Origin: Wolbachia endosymbiont of Diaphorina citri
GTDB taxonomy: Bacteria; Pseudomonadota; Alphaproteobacteria; Rickettsiales; Anaplasmataceae
Reading direction: 5' to 3'
NCBI RefSeq assembly: GCF_013096535.2
Contig: NZ_CP051265.2
Coordinates: 1,302,001 to 1,366,000 of the forward strand
DNA: 64,000 nt
Each line of letters starts with the position of its first letter. Position 1 is the first letter of the stretch. Shown here one piece after another: positions 46,402 to 55,545 of this stretch. The notes under the pieces are model-generated. The model was given only the letters and a program-made list of their open reading frames with translations. It was not told where the DNA came from and searched no databases. A program made the position numbers and the translations under genes.

Positions 46402-47823
46402 TCAAGAAATTAAAAGTTTAACGATGAGAATTATAATTACAGACCAAAGTAAAAAGTAGGCTTTTCCATTTGATTTATTTTTCACCTGTAATTTTTTGTC
46501 AGCTATTAGGTTTAATTTTTCTATAAGGCTAAATATTCCCTGAATTGCTTTTATGGGATAAGAGCTTTTAATTTTTTCCCTATACCCTATTTTACTTTCA
46601 TGTTGATTGTTTATCCATGTTTCAACTACTTTCCACATATTGATTTCTGGATAGACTTTCCTACATGTTCCTTCTAATAAAATCATAGTTTTCTGCAGCA
46701 ATAACAATTGTGTTTGAACTTTCATATCAAAATCACCAGTTATTTTTAGTAGCTGAGTAAGTAATCGAGCAAATGAAATCTTCTGTATAGGCTGTCCAAC
46801 AATGGGCTCACCTATTGCTCTGCAAGCTGTAACAAAATTTCTATGCTGTGATGGAACATAACCGGCTCTAAAGTGCATTTTTGCAACGTGATCATAATCC
46901 CTATTTAAAAAGCCTTTGAGTATCTCTATAACGTAATAGCATGTCTCACGATCTATTCTACCCATGATTCCACAATCCAGGGCAATAATATTGTTATTAC
47001 TATCGATCATTAAATTTCCAGGATGCATATCAGCATGAAAAAAACAATCCCTATATACCTGATTACAAAAAGATTCTATAAGATTGATAGCTATTTGCTT
47101 TCGGTTATTCAGCTTTTCAACTTCGTATATTGGTATAGCTTCCATCCATTCTAATGTTAAAACCTTTTTTGAAGTTCTACTCCAATCTATTTCAGGTACG
47201 TAGAAACCTCTGTCATGTTTAGTATTTTCCTTCAGTTCCGAAGAGTGGGCAGCCTCAAAGCGTAGATCTAACTCTAATCGGCAAATTTCAGCAAAAGTTT
47301 TGACTAATTCAACTGGCTTCAGCCTTTTTGATTGTTCACTAAATTTTTCTGCAATTTCTGCAAGCCAAGAAAGCATTTTTATATCCCTTGAGAATGTTTT
47401 CTCAATATTTGGCCTCAAAACCTTTACAGCAACTTCCTTACCCTCAATTGTAACTGCTCTATGCACCTGAGAAATTGATGCTGCTGCAATTGGCTTTTCA
47501 GAAAAACTTGAAAAAATATCGCTTAATTTACAATTAAACTCACTTTCTATAGTTTTAACTGCTATTTTATACGAAAATGATGGCAATCTATCACATATCA
47601 ATAGCAAGTTATTTGTTATGTCCTCATTTAAAATATCAGTGCGTGATGAAATGGATTGCCCAAATTTAATGAACACCGGACCTAATCTTTCAAGAGCACG
47701 CTTTAGTTTATGACCTTGTATTTTATTTATTGATTTTTTTGATGGTGGAAGTAAATAAGGTAACACATTGTAGCGTGTTAGCACTGTAGTTATTTGCAGA
47801 AGACGTAGAATATTTTGAATCAT
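46402..47823 (-). CDS. ubiB: UbiB-type ABC1/ADCK atypical kinase, ubiquinone biosynthesis
   Basis: UbiB supports ubiquinone ring hydroxylations, probably through ATPase activity at the membrane. The 473-residue protein shows the family's KFGQSISSRTDIL (KxGQ) motif near residue 51, the Ala-rich loop AAASISQVHRA replacing a P-loop, EVAVKVLRP with the kinase Lys, HADMHPGNLM with the catalytic-loop Asp, and ALDCGIMGRID in place of DFG. A C-terminal hydrophobic segment (about 452-472) anchors it. Its ATG overlaps the stop of znuC (ATGA), so the two are translationally linked although functionally unrelated. Confidence 0.94.
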   Translation of the reverse strand: MIQNILRLLQITTVLTRYNVLPYLLPPSKKSINKIQGHKLKRALERLGPVFIKFGQSISSRTDILNEDITNNLLLICDRLPSFSYKIAVKTIESEFNCKLSDIFSSFSEKPIAAASISQVHRAVTIEGKEVAVKVLRPNIEKTFSRDIKMLSWLAEIAEKFSEQSKRLKPVELVKTFAEICRLELDLRFEAAHSSELKENTKHDRGFYVPEIDWSRTSKKVLTLEWMEAIPIYEVEKLNNRKQIAINLIESFCNQVYRDCFFHADMHPGNLMIDSNNNIIALDCGIMGRIDRETCYYVIEILKGFLNRDYDHVAKMHFRAGYVPSQHRNFVTACRAIGEPIVGQPIQKISFARLLTQLLKITGDFDMKVQTQLLLLQKTMILLEGTCRKVYPEINMWKVVETWINNQHESKIGYREKIKSSYPIKAIQGIFSLIEKLNLIADKKLQVKNKSNGKAYFLLWSVIIILIVKLLIS

Positions 47824-48551
47824 TTCGCTGCGTAACTGCCAAATATTTCATTTATCTCCATAATTTCATCAGGTTTACCTTGATAATAGATAGTATTATT
47901 TATGCAAATTATGTAATCTGAGGATGGTAGAGCAGAGTTAAGGTCATGAGAAGTCATGAGAATCGACACTGATCGTTCTTTTGCGATTTTATTTATAATA
48001 TCATAAAATTTAGATCGTGCGTTAATATCCATTGCACTGACTGGCTCATCTAAAATGATCAAATCAGATTCTGAAATTAAACAGCGTGCAAGCAGCAGTA
48101 ATTGTGTTTGTCCTGAAGAGATTTCTAATACTTGATTTTTTAGGATGTTACCGATACCAACCAATTCTATTGCTTCTGTAACAATGGGTTGATTTTTCTT
48201 CAATTTCTTCGAGGAGCTATTGAAAAGGAAAGACTCAACTGTTATTGGCATCAAATTACCAATACTAAAATTTTGTGGCATATAGCTAATTTTTATATTG
48301 TTAGCGAATACAATACTGCCAATAAAACCTTTATTTATACCAGCAACTGCTTTCACTAAAGAGGTTTTACCTCCGCCATTTGGACCAAGTATTGTAACTA
48401 TATCTCCTCTTTGTACTGATATGTTGATATTATCAAGAACTTTTTTGTTACCGTATGAAAGAGTAAGGTTTTCTATTTTTAGAATGCAGTTATTGACACT
48501 ACTTAATTTTTTGGCAAAAATTGACTTCTTCTCAACATTTATATGAGACAT
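47820..48551 (-). CDS. znuC: Zinc ABC transporter ATP-binding protein ZnuC
   Basis: The ATPase of the zinc importer. The 243-residue protein has Walker A GPNGGGKTSLV (about 54-64), the ABC signature EISSGQTQLLLLARCL, Walker B LIILDEP, and the H-loop MTSHD. It starts at ATG 48551, which overlaps the divergent znuA start region by 9 bp; a later start cannot be excluded because the first 24 residues are non-conserved. The permease ZnuB is encoded at 24.7 kb. Confidence 0.94.
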   Translation of the reverse strand: MSHINVEKKSIFAKKLSSVNNCILKIENLTLSYGNKKVLDNINISVQRGDIVTILGPNGGGKTSLVKAVAGINKGFIGSIVFANNIKISYMPQNFSIGNLMPITVESFLFNSSSKKLKKNQPIVTEAIELVGIGNILKNQVLEISSGQTQLLLLARCLISESDLIILDEPVSAMDINARSKFYDIINKIAKERSVSILMTSHDLNSALPSSDYIICINNTIYYQGKPDEIMEINEIFGSYAAK

Positions 48552-49418
48552 TTACTGTTTTTTTTTCTATTACTTTCATTTACATTATACTACAATAGTG
48601 CCTTTTCATCCAATTTAAAAATTGTAGCTACAATCAAACCTATACACTCACTTGTAGCTTCTGTTACAGATGGAATTTCAAAGCCAGAACTACTAATGTA
48701 CGAAGTAGTGTCTGAACATAACTACATGCTCAGGCCTTCAGACGCAAGTAAATTAGAATCCAGCAATATTATATTTTATATCGATGATTCTTTGGAAACA
48801 TTCATTAAAACTTTCGCTAAAGAAAATAAGAAGTTAATACCGCTATCAAGTGCAATCGATCTACTTCCTGCTCGAACACATTCATTTTCTAGTCACATTC
48901 AAGATGAAAAAGATTTGCATATTTGGCTGAGTCCTGAAAATGCAAAAAGTATGATACTTTCTATCAGTGCAACATTATCTAATATAGATAAAGAAAATGC
49001 CTATCGATACAATACTAACGCAGAGGAGGCTATAAGAAAGATAGACCAAGAAGTAGAAAAAATTACGAAAGAATTGGATGAGTTAAAAAATCAAAAATAC
49101 ATAGTTACTCACGATGCTTATCAATATTTCGAAAAATATTTTGATTTAAGTTACCCAAGCGCCATTCTTTCTATAGAAGAAGATTCTTACATAGGTATGA
49201 AGAGTTTAATGAAATTAAAAAAGGTAATGAAAGAGGAAAACGTTAAATGTATTGTTTCTCATTCACGAGAGGATAGCATAAAGCCTAATGTCTTTTCTAG
49301 TGACGTAAAAATGGTGATTCTTGATCCTATTGGATCAGATGTAGAGCCTGGAAAGGATGCATATCTAGATATAATCAGCAGCATTGCACAAAATTTCAAG
49401 TCTTGTTTCACTGAGTAA
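48543..49418 (+). CDS. znuA: Zinc ABC transporter substrate-binding protein ZnuA
   Basis: The periplasmic zinc-capture protein. A signal peptide (MRHLLFFFLLLSFTLYYNSA, cleavage about 22) precedes the cluster A-I solute-binding fold: VATIKPIHSLVASVTDG, SEHNYMLRPSDASKL with metal ligand His59, DLHIWLSPENAK with a second His, and VTHDAYQYFEKYF with the third; SHSREDSIKP lies where the acidic ligand region falls. The His-rich loop of many ZnuA proteins is absent, shortening it to 291 residues. It is divergent from znuC with overlapping starts, so expression of the two must be driven from within each other's 5' ends. Confidence 0.9.
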   Translation: MRHLLFFFLLLSFTLYYNSAFSSNLKIVATIKPIHSLVASVTDGISKPELLMYEVVSEHNYMLRPSDASKLESSNIIFYIDDSLETFIKTFAKENKKLIPLSSAIDLLPARTHSFSSHIQDEKDLHIWLSPENAKSMILSISATLSNIDKENAYRYNTNAEEAIRKIDQEVEKITKELDELKNQKYIVTHDAYQYFEKYFDLSYPSAILSIEEDSYIGMKSLMKLKKVMKEENVKCIVSHSREDSIKPNVFSSDVKMVILDPIGSDVEPGKDAYLDIISSIAQNFKSCFTE

Positions 49419-49507
49419 TGAGTTCTTTTATCTATTCAGATAGCATTGCAAACTTAGTGCTTTCTATTCTAATCACAACTATACCGACATTATCTACCAG
49501 AAGTATA

Positions 49508-49680
49508 TCATCCCATTCTGGGATCCAGTTAAGTTGGTAAGCATAAAAATATTATGTTAAAGCACAACGTTCTTGATGAGATTAGGGCAAGCCAATGTCA
49601 GCTACTTGAATGACACTAATCCTTGCTCTACTGGATCTATATTTTTTCCTGGATCCCAGTGCCAAGGCACCGGGATGACA
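49508..49680. repeat. Dispersed palindromic elements (composite)
   Basis: In the 446-bp gap between znuA and rpmG. Contains CATCCCATTCTGGGATCCAG (hairpin), GTCAGCTACTTGAATGACAC, CCTGGATCCCAGTGCC and GGCACCGGGATGAC. Probably two elements placed together. The remaining 49681-49864 shows AT-rich sequence and a small pair GGTTATTGAATATTCAATAACC (49754-49775), a perfect 22-base palindrome. Confidence 0.8.
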
Positions 49681-49864
49681 ACGTCTGCTTGATTTTTTAT
49701 CTACTAATGTGTGATATTGCAGGTTCCAGAGCGTTTTCTGTGTTTTTTACTTTAGGTTATTGAATATTCAATAACCTTTATTAATTTCAGTTTCTCTTGC
49801 CTTAATATTGTTTAGCTCTATCGTTATAGTGTAACTTGGTTATAAATTGTATATAACAATAAAC

Positions 49865-50065
49865 TTACTTTAATTTTTCTTCTTTAAATAATACGTGTCT
49901 TCTGACTACTGGATCATACTTCCTAAACTCGAGCTTCTTGGGAAGGCTCTTAGGATTACGTTTTTTTACATAAAAACAGCCTGTTAGTTTCTCTTCTCCA
50001 GTTTTTGTTGTTTTAGTTGCAGTGCTAACTAGCTTGACAAGCAAAGAAGCATTTTTTTTCGCCAT
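49865..50065 (-). CDS. rpmG: 50S ribosomal protein bL33
   Basis: bL33 sits near the E site of the large subunit. The 66-residue protein ends with [20 protein letters not shown], the diagnostic C-terminal half, and begins [16 protein letters not shown]. About ten residues ([10 protein letters not shown]) separate the first strand from the [11 protein letters not shown] strand, an insertion relative to common alphaproteobacterial L33 of about 55 residues. The zinc-binding CxxC pairs are absent, as in the C-minus form. Divergent from rne. Confidence 0.94.
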   Translation of the reverse strand: MAKKNASLLVKLVSTATKTTKTGEEKLTGCFYVKKRNPKSLPKKLEFRKYDPVVRRHVLFKEEKLK

Positions 50066-50149
50066 AGTTGTTAGTGATATAATAAACTCTATGCAAGTTT
50101 ATTACGCAAAACACTGAAAGTCAACCCAATAATGCAGATCGCAAAATTC

Positions 50150-50178
50150 TTGACAATCAATAATATATTAAGTAGTAT
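50150..50178 (+). promoter_or_regulatory. Sigma70-type promoter for rne
   Basis: Perfect TTGACA (50150-50155), 17-bp spacer, TAGTAT (50173-50178), 36 bases before GTG 50215. One of the best promoter matches in the window. Confidence 0.62.
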
Positions 50179-50214
50179 AAGAACATTTCAGAATGAAAAG
50201 TAGACGGTAAATAA

Positions 50215-51963
50215 GTGGCGAATGATGGCAAAAGGTTATTATTGATAGAAAGTACTACCTGTTCTAACGAGGTAAGGGTTGCCCTACTAGTTAATGGTAG
50301 GGTTGTAGAGTTTGAACAAGAATTCAAGGAAAAAAGACAATTAAGAGGTAATATATACGTTGCTTATGTAAAGCGTATAGAGCCTGCTTTGCAGGCCGTG
50401 TTCATTGAGTATGGAAAAAATAAGCAAGGTTTTTTGTCTTTTTCTGAGATATCTCTAAATTACTTTAATATTCCAGAAAAAGAGAAGGAAATTTTCCCTG
50501 ATGAAGACTATTCGAGCGGTGTGGACTGTTCAAATGATAATTGCACAGAAGAAGGCCTAGATTCTACAGCTAGTAATGAATCCAGCAGTGGTTTTGTGAG
50601 GGGGGTACCTTTACATAGAAAATATAAGTTACAAGATGTGATTTCAGTAAATCAAAAGTTATTAGTTCAATTAACTAAAGAAGAACGAGGAAATAAAGGA
50701 GCTTCATTTACAACATACGTAACTTTGGTCGGTAGATACTGTGTTTTCATGCCCAATTCCATAAGTAGGGGTGGAGTATCTCGCAGAATTGAAGATACCA
50801 ACGTTAGAAAACAGTTAAAGGATATATTAAATTCAATAAATTTACCAAAAGGCTCAGGTTTAATAGTAAGAACTGTTGGTGCAGGAAAAAGTAAGAAAGA
50901 AATTGAGCAAGATTACAATAATTTGACCTTATTATGGCAAAATATCCAGCAAAACTTCTCTTCTTTAAATGTTCCATCATTAATTTACAACGAAGCAGAT
51001 GTAGTTATGAGATCTGTACGTGACTTTTGTAGTAATGATACAGAAATTATAGTATCTGATAGAGAAGTTTGTGAAGCGGTAAGAAAATACACTAAAAATG
51101 TGTTACAAGGAAAATTGCGTCCTAGATTATATAGAGGTTCTGTTCCAATCTTTACTTACTATCGAGTCGAAGATCAAATTTCTGAATTATATAGCAATAG
51201 AGTAGAATTGCCATCTGGTGGGTCTTTGGTGATAACCTTAACTGAGGCATTTGTTTCAATAGACGTAAATTCAGGGAAAATGACAGGAGAAGATAACATA
51301 GAAGAAACAGCTTATAGAACTAATATGGAGGCATTATCTGAAATATCAAGGCAAGCGAATCTCAGGGGCTTATCAGGGTTAATAGTTGTTGATTTTATTG
51401 ACATGTTGAAACTTGAGTATTGCAAAAATGTTGAATTTGCTATCAAGCAGGCGTTTAAAGATGATAAAGCTAAAGTTCAATTTAGCTTTATCAATGACTT
51501 TGGTTTAATGGTCTTTTCAAGACAAAGAATTAAACCAAATGTACAGGAAATTAATACTACAGAGTGCTTACGCTGTAAAGGTATTGGAAGAGTGAAGTCA
51601 AACGAAGTGGTTGTTGCATCGATACTAAGGGATTTGCAACATATTGCTAATAAAAATCAAAATAAGTCCTTTGATTTAATAGCACGCAGTGCAGTTATAG
51701 CGCACATTTTTAATAATAAGCGTGATATGGTTTCTACAATCGAAAAAGAGTTCAATATTACATTAAATGTTAGTATTGATAATAGTTTAGATGCAGATAC
51801 ATTTATTTTAAAGCAAGGAGACCATATTAATTTTAATGCTTATAAGCCATTGCAGAATTCTGGATGTCAAATTGTGAATAGCAGGGATAAAGAAGCTGGT
51901 AAACTACCGGGCAACTTTTGGTTAACTAAATGGCTTTCGCGCCTTTTGGGCTCTAACAACTAA
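50215..51963 (+). CDS. rne: Ribonuclease E/G
   Basis: The endoribonuclease that starts mRNA decay and matures rRNA and tRNA. In the 582-residue protein an S1 domain (NIYVAYVKRIEPALQAVFIE, GKNKQGFLSFSEI) is split by an acidic Ser/Asn-rich insert (about 97-130), as in alphaproteobacterial RNase E. The catalytic DNase I-like part has AFVSIDVNSGKMTGEDNIEE (metal Asp) and GLIVVDFIDM (second Asp). The zinc link is CLRCKG near residue 443. The degradosome scaffold found in E. coli RNase E is missing, so the protein is close to RNase G length. The start is GTG 50215 (MANDGKRLL). Confidence 0.95.
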   Translation: MANDGKRLLLIESTTCSNEVRVALLVNGRVVEFEQEFKEKRQLRGNIYVAYVKRIEPALQAVFIEYGKNKQGFLSFSEISLNYFNIPEKEKEIFPDEDYSSGVDCSNDNCTEEGLDSTASNESSSGFVRGVPLHRKYKLQDVISVNQKLLVQLTKEERGNKGASFTTYVTLVGRYCVFMPNSISRGGVSRRIEDTNVRKQLKDILNSINLPKGSGLIVRTVGAGKSKKEIEQDYNNLTLLWQNIQQNFSSLNVPSLIYNEADVVMRSVRDFCSNDTEIIVSDREVCEAVRKYTKNVLQGKLRPRLYRGSVPIFTYYRVEDQISELYSNRVELPSGGSLVITLTEAFVSIDVNSGKMTGEDNIEETAYRTNMEALSEISRQANLRGLSGLIVVDFIDMLKLEYCKNVEFAIKQAFKDDKAKVQFSFINDFGLMVFSRQRIKPNVQEINTTECLRCKGIGRVKSNEVVVASILRDLQHIANKNQNKSFDLIARSAVIAHIFNNKRDMVSTIEKEFNITLNVSIDNSLDADTFILKQGDHINFNAYKPLQNSGCQIVNSRDKEAGKLPGNFWLTKWLSRLLGSNN

Positions 51964-51970
51964 ACGGGAC

Positions 51971-51999
51971 TTGTAATTAACGAGTTTTATACTTATATA
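51971..51999 (+). promoter_or_regulatory. Possible promoter for dnaK
   Basis: TTGTAA (51971-51976), 17-bp spacer, TATATA (51994-51999), 37 bases before ATG 52037. The preceding C makes CTTGTAA, close to the heat-shock sigma32 -35 box, but no CCCCAT-like -10 is present. Confidence 0.42.
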
Positions 52000-52036
52000 T
52001 TTTACATCAGATAATATTTAAAAGGGAGTATTCATT

Positions 52037-53950
52037 ATGGGAAGAGCAATAGGTATAGATCTTGGAACAACAAATTCTTGTGTTGCAATAATGCAAGGCA
52101 AGGATGCAAAAGTAATCGAGAATAAAGAAGGAGCAAGAACTACTCCATCTATAGTTGCATTTACTTCATCTGGAGAAAGGTTGATTGGCGCTCCAGCAAA
52201 AAGGCAAGCAACTACCAATGCAAATAATACTTTTTTTGCAACTAAGAGATTGATAGGTCGCCAATATAGCGATCCTGAAATGAAGAATCTAGGTGTACCG
52301 TATAAGGTATTTGCAGCAAAAAATGGTGATGCATGGGTTAAAACAACTGATGGTAAAGAATACTCTCCTAGTCAAATTGGTGCATTTATACTACAAAACC
52401 TGAAAGAAGCAGCTGAGGCTTATCTTGGGGAAGAAGTAAAGGATGCTGTGATAACAGTGCCGGCGTACTTCAATGATTCTCAACGTCAAGCAACAAAAGA
52501 TGCAGGAAAAATTGCTGGATTAAATGTTCTCAGAATAATTAACGAACCAACTGCTGCAGCACTTGCTTATGGTCTTGATAAAAAGCACGGACACACAATA
52601 GTAGTGTATGATCTTGGTGGTGGTACATTTGATGTTTCAGTTCTTGAAATAGGTGACGGAGTTTTTGAAGTAAAGGCTACAAATGGTGATACTCACCTTG
52701 GAGGGGAAGACTTCGATAATGCAGTAGTAAATTATTTACTGGGTGAATTCAAGAAAAGTAATGGCATTGATTTGAAAAACGATCCAATGGCTATGCAAAG
52801 AATCAAAGAAGCTGCAGAAAAAGCAAAGGTAGAATTGTCAAGTGCAATGGAAACAGAAGTAAATCTACCGTTTGTTACAGCTGATGCAAGTGGCCCAAAA
52901 CACTTAAATATGAAGCTAACAAGAGCAAAGCTTGAAAGTTTAGTGAATGATTTAATTGAAAGGACTATAATTCCTTGCAAAAAAGCTCTTGAAGATGCTG
53001 GTTTGTCTGCTAGTCAAATTGGTGAAGTAGTTCTTGTTGGTGGCATGACTCGTATGCCAAAAGTCATAGAGAAAGTTAAAGAATTCTTTGGCAAAGATCC
53101 ACACAGAGGGGTTAACCCTGATGAAGTTGTAGCAATTGGAGCTGCAATACAGGCGGGAATCATTCAAGGTGATGTAAGAGATGTATTACTACTTGACGTA
53201 ACTCCACTTTCTCTTGGTATTGAAACTCTAGGGGGAGTGTTCACTCCACTTATTGAACGTAATACTACTATTCCCACAAAAAAATCTCAGGTGTTTTCAA
53301 CTGCAGAAGATAACCAAACAGCCGTTACAATTAAGGTACATCAAGGTGAAAGAAAATTGGCGATTGATAATAAACTGCTTGGTCAGTTTAGTTTAGAAGG
53401 AATACCACCTGCTCCTCGTGGGGTTCCTCAAATTGAGGTGACATTTGATATAGATGCAAATGGAATAGCGCATGTTTCTGCAAAGGATAAAGCTACTGGA
53501 AAAGAGCAAAAAATACGTATTCAGTCTTCAGGTGGTTTATCGGAGGATGAAATAAATCGGATGGTGAGAGAAGCTGAGGAAAAAGCACAAGAAGATGAAA
53601 AGCGTAAGAAATTTATTGAAGTGAAGAATCAAGCGGATAGTTTAGTTCATTCTACAGAAAAATCTTTGACAGAATATGGTGATAAAATTTCTCCAGAAGA
53701 TAAATCTGCTATTGAGAATGCAGTTAATGAATTAAAGGAAGTTAGTAAGTCTGATAATATTGATGATGCTGATTCAATACAACAGAAGGTTACTAATCTT
53801 TCTCAACTTTCTATGAAGCTTGGAGAAGCTATGTATAAGGAATCTCAACAACAACAAGGTGGAGAAAGCTCATCCACAACAAATAATGAGGAAGAAAAAG
53901 TAGTAGATTCTGATTATCAAGACATAGATAATAAAGAAGAGAATAAGTAA
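52037..53950 (+). CDS. dnaK: Chaperone DnaK (Hsp70)
   Basis: The main Hsp70 chaperone. The 637-residue protein has the ATPase signatures [16 protein letters not shown] (6-21), [20 protein letters not shown] and [20 protein letters not shown], the linker [19 protein letters not shown], the substrate-binding beta domain and a helical lid ending in an acidic Ser/Gln-rich tail. ATG 52037 has AAAGGGAG upstream. No dnaJ or grpE is adjacent; the two J-domain/ankyrin proteins in this window are not its normal co-chaperones. A palindromic element and bolA follow. Confidence 0.98.
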   Translation: MGRAIGIDLGTTNSCVAIMQGKDAKVIENKEGARTTPSIVAFTSSGERLIGAPAKRQATTNANNTFFATKRLIGRQYSDPEMKNLGVPYKVFAAKNGDAWVKTTDGKEYSPSQIGAFILQNLKEAAEAYLGEEVKDAVITVPAYFNDSQRQATKDAGKIAGLNVLRIINEPTAAALAYGLDKKHGHTIVVYDLGGGTFDVSVLEIGDGVFEVKATNGDTHLGGEDFDNAVVNYLLGEFKKSNGIDLKNDPMAMQRIKEAAEKAKVELSSAMETEVNLPFVTADASGPKHLNMKLTRAKLESLVNDLIERTIIPCKKALEDAGLSASQIGEVVLVGGMTRMPKVIEKVKEFFGKDPHRGVNPDEVVAIGAAIQAGIIQGDVRDVLLLDVTPLSLGIETLGGVFTPLIERNTTIPTKKSQVFSTAEDNQTAVTIKVHQGERKLAIDNKLLGQFSLEGIPPAPRGVPQIEVTFDIDANGIAHVSAKDKATGKEQKIRIQSSGGLSEDEINRMVREAEEKAQEDEKRKKFIEVKNQADSLVHSTEKSLTEYGDKISPEDKSAIENAVNELKEVSKSDNIDDADSIQQKVTNLSQLSMKLGEAMYKESQQQQGGESSSTTNNEEEKVVDSDYQDIDNKEENK

Positions 53951-53958
53951 TTGCGATT

Positions 53959-53987
53959 GTCATCCAAGTAGCTGATACTGGGATGAC
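53959..53987. repeat. Minimal palindromic element upstream of bolA
   Basis: GTCATCC (53959-53965) and GGATGAC (53981-53987) pair perfectly around AAGTAGCTGATACTG. This is a short derivative of the dispersed family, 12 bases before the bolA start. Confidence 0.75.
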
Positions 53988-53999
53988 AAGAGGAGCGTA

Positions 54000-54305
54000 T
54001 TGTTGCTTAAAGGAACTATTGTGGATATTATTAAGACAATAGAAGAAAAATTACGCGATTCAATAGGTGTAATTGATATTAATATTATCGATGAATCAGC
54101 AAAGCATGTAGATCATTATTTTGTTTCTTCTTCGACACTACCTTCACATATCAAATTAGTATTAATATCTAACGACTTTTCTGGAATGAGCTCTTTAAAG
54201 AGGCATAAATTGATCTATGAATTATTAAAGAGTGAAATAGAGCGATTACATGCGATTTCTCTTCACTTGTATACGCAAAGCGAATACAATCTAAAAAATA
54301 AATAG
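54000..54305 (+). CDS. BolA-family protein
   Basis: BolA proteins partner with monothiol glutaredoxins in iron-sulfur/iron handling. The 101-residue protein has the class II KH-like fold: a helix TIEEKLRDSIGVIDINIIDE, SHIKLVLISNDFSGMSSLKR then HKLIYELLKSEI (the family's F.G.S...RH..VY..L signature) and ISLHLYTQSEY at the end. The start is TTG 54000, with AGGAG five bases before it, apparently contributed by sequence next to the palindromic element. It lies between dnaK and metC, 7 bp from the latter. The conserved His of RH is present (KRHKL). Confidence 0.88.
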   Translation: MLLKGTIVDIIKTIEEKLRDSIGVIDINIIDESAKHVDHYFVSSSTLPSHIKLVLISNDFSGMSSLKRHKLIYELLKSEIERLHAISLHLYTQSEYNLKNK

Positions 54306-54312
54306 TAGAAAC

Positions 54313-55545
54313 GTGAGAGAAGAGTCTTTATTAGTTAAAGCAGGAAGAAAATTTAATGATTATAAAGGGTCGATGAACCCACCAGTTTATCATTCTTCTA
54401 CTATATTATTTCCTACTTACAAGGACTACTTAAATGCAGCAAATGGAGAAAGTATATACGATGTAATCAATGATGGTGTTGCAAGGGATTACAGTTACAG
54501 TAATGTTGGTACGCCTACTGTTCATTATTTTTCAAATGCACTGGCTGAAATTGAGGGTAGGGGACAAGCACTCATCTACCCTTCTGGATTATTTGCACTT
54601 ACTTTTGCTATTTTGACTTTCACTAAAGCAGGTTCACATGTCCTGATACAAGATAATAGTTATTATAGGCTAAAGAGATTTGCCGAAAATGAGCTACCAA
54701 AAAGAGGAGTAGAAGTAACTTTTTATAATCCGACACAGGATATAACTGATTTAGTTCAGAGTAATACTTCACTCATCATGATTGAGACTCCTGGTTCTAT
54801 AACGTTTGAGATTTCAAATATAGAGCATATAGTAAAAGTTGCTAAAGCACGTGGAATCTTAACCGTTTGTGACAATTCATGGGCCACTCCTTTGTTGTTT
54901 AAGCCGCTTGATTATGGAATTGATGTTGCACTATACGCGGTGACAAAGTATCTAGCCGGTCACTCAGATTTAGTGATGGGAGCTATGGTTGCTGAAGGTA
55001 AAATTTTTAAATTGCTTTATGAGAGCTATAAAAATTATGGAGTCACCATTCAATCGCATGACTGTTACCTTGCACACAGGGGACTTAGAACACTGCAAAC
55101 ACGCATGAGGAAGCATCAAAGTACAGCAATACAAGTAGCAAAGTGGCTGGAAAAACATCCAAAAATCAAAAAAGTCTTATACCCCGCACTTTTTTCCTAT
55201 TCTCAGCATGATTTATGGAAAAGTTATTTCAAAGGGGCAAGTAGCGTATTTAGTATAGTACTCGATAGAGAATATTCATGTGAGGAACTAAGCTGCATGG
55301 TTGATCACATGAAAATTTTTGGCATCGGTGCTTCTTGGGGAGGATGTGACAGTTTGATATTACCAATAGAACATAGATCTATGTCAAGATCTGTAATGAA
55401 TTCAGATTATGGTGGAAGTTTTGTGCGAATATTTTGCGGACTAGAAGATCCTGAAGATTTGATTTTTGACTTGAATACTGCATTAATAAGACTGCCATGT
55501 TCAAGTGTTAAAGATGATTGTGAGACTGAAAGAGCTACTGCATAA
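54313..55545 (+). CDS. metC: Cystathionine beta-lyase-type PLP enzyme (MetC)
   Basis: A fold-type I PLP enzyme of the Cys/Met metabolism family, 410 residues. Landmarks are NPPVYHSSTILFPTYKDYL, the ring-stacking SGLFALTFAILTF segment, VCDNSWATPLLFKPLDYGID (PLP Asp) and the Schiff-base Lys in YAVTKYLAGHSDLVMGA, followed by CYLAHRGLRTLQTRM and the C-terminal GASWGGCDSLI and HRSMSRS. These last motifs favour cystathionine beta-lyase over gamma-synthase. In a genome with little amino acid synthesis the true reaction may be C-S lyase or alanine supply; not decidable here. GTG 54313 start; the 3' end overlaps murE by 32 bp. Confidence 0.88.
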   Translation: MREESLLVKAGRKFNDYKGSMNPPVYHSSTILFPTYKDYLNAANGESIYDVINDGVARDYSYSNVGTPTVHYFSNALAEIEGRGQALIYPSGLFALTFAILTFTKAGSHVLIQDNSYYRLKRFAENELPKRGVEVTFYNPTQDITDLVQSNTSLIMIETPGSITFEISNIEHIVKVAKARGILTVCDNSWATPLLFKPLDYGIDVALYAVTKYLAGHSDLVMGAMVAEGKIFKLLYESYKNYGVTIQSHDCYLAHRGLRTLQTRMRKHQSTAIQVAKWLEKHPKIKKVLYPALFSYSQHDLWKSYFKGASSVFSIVLDREYSCEELSCMVDHMKIFGIGASWGGCDSLILPIEHRSMSRSVMNSDYGGSFVRIFCGLEDPEDLIFDLNTALIRLPCSSVKDDCETERATA

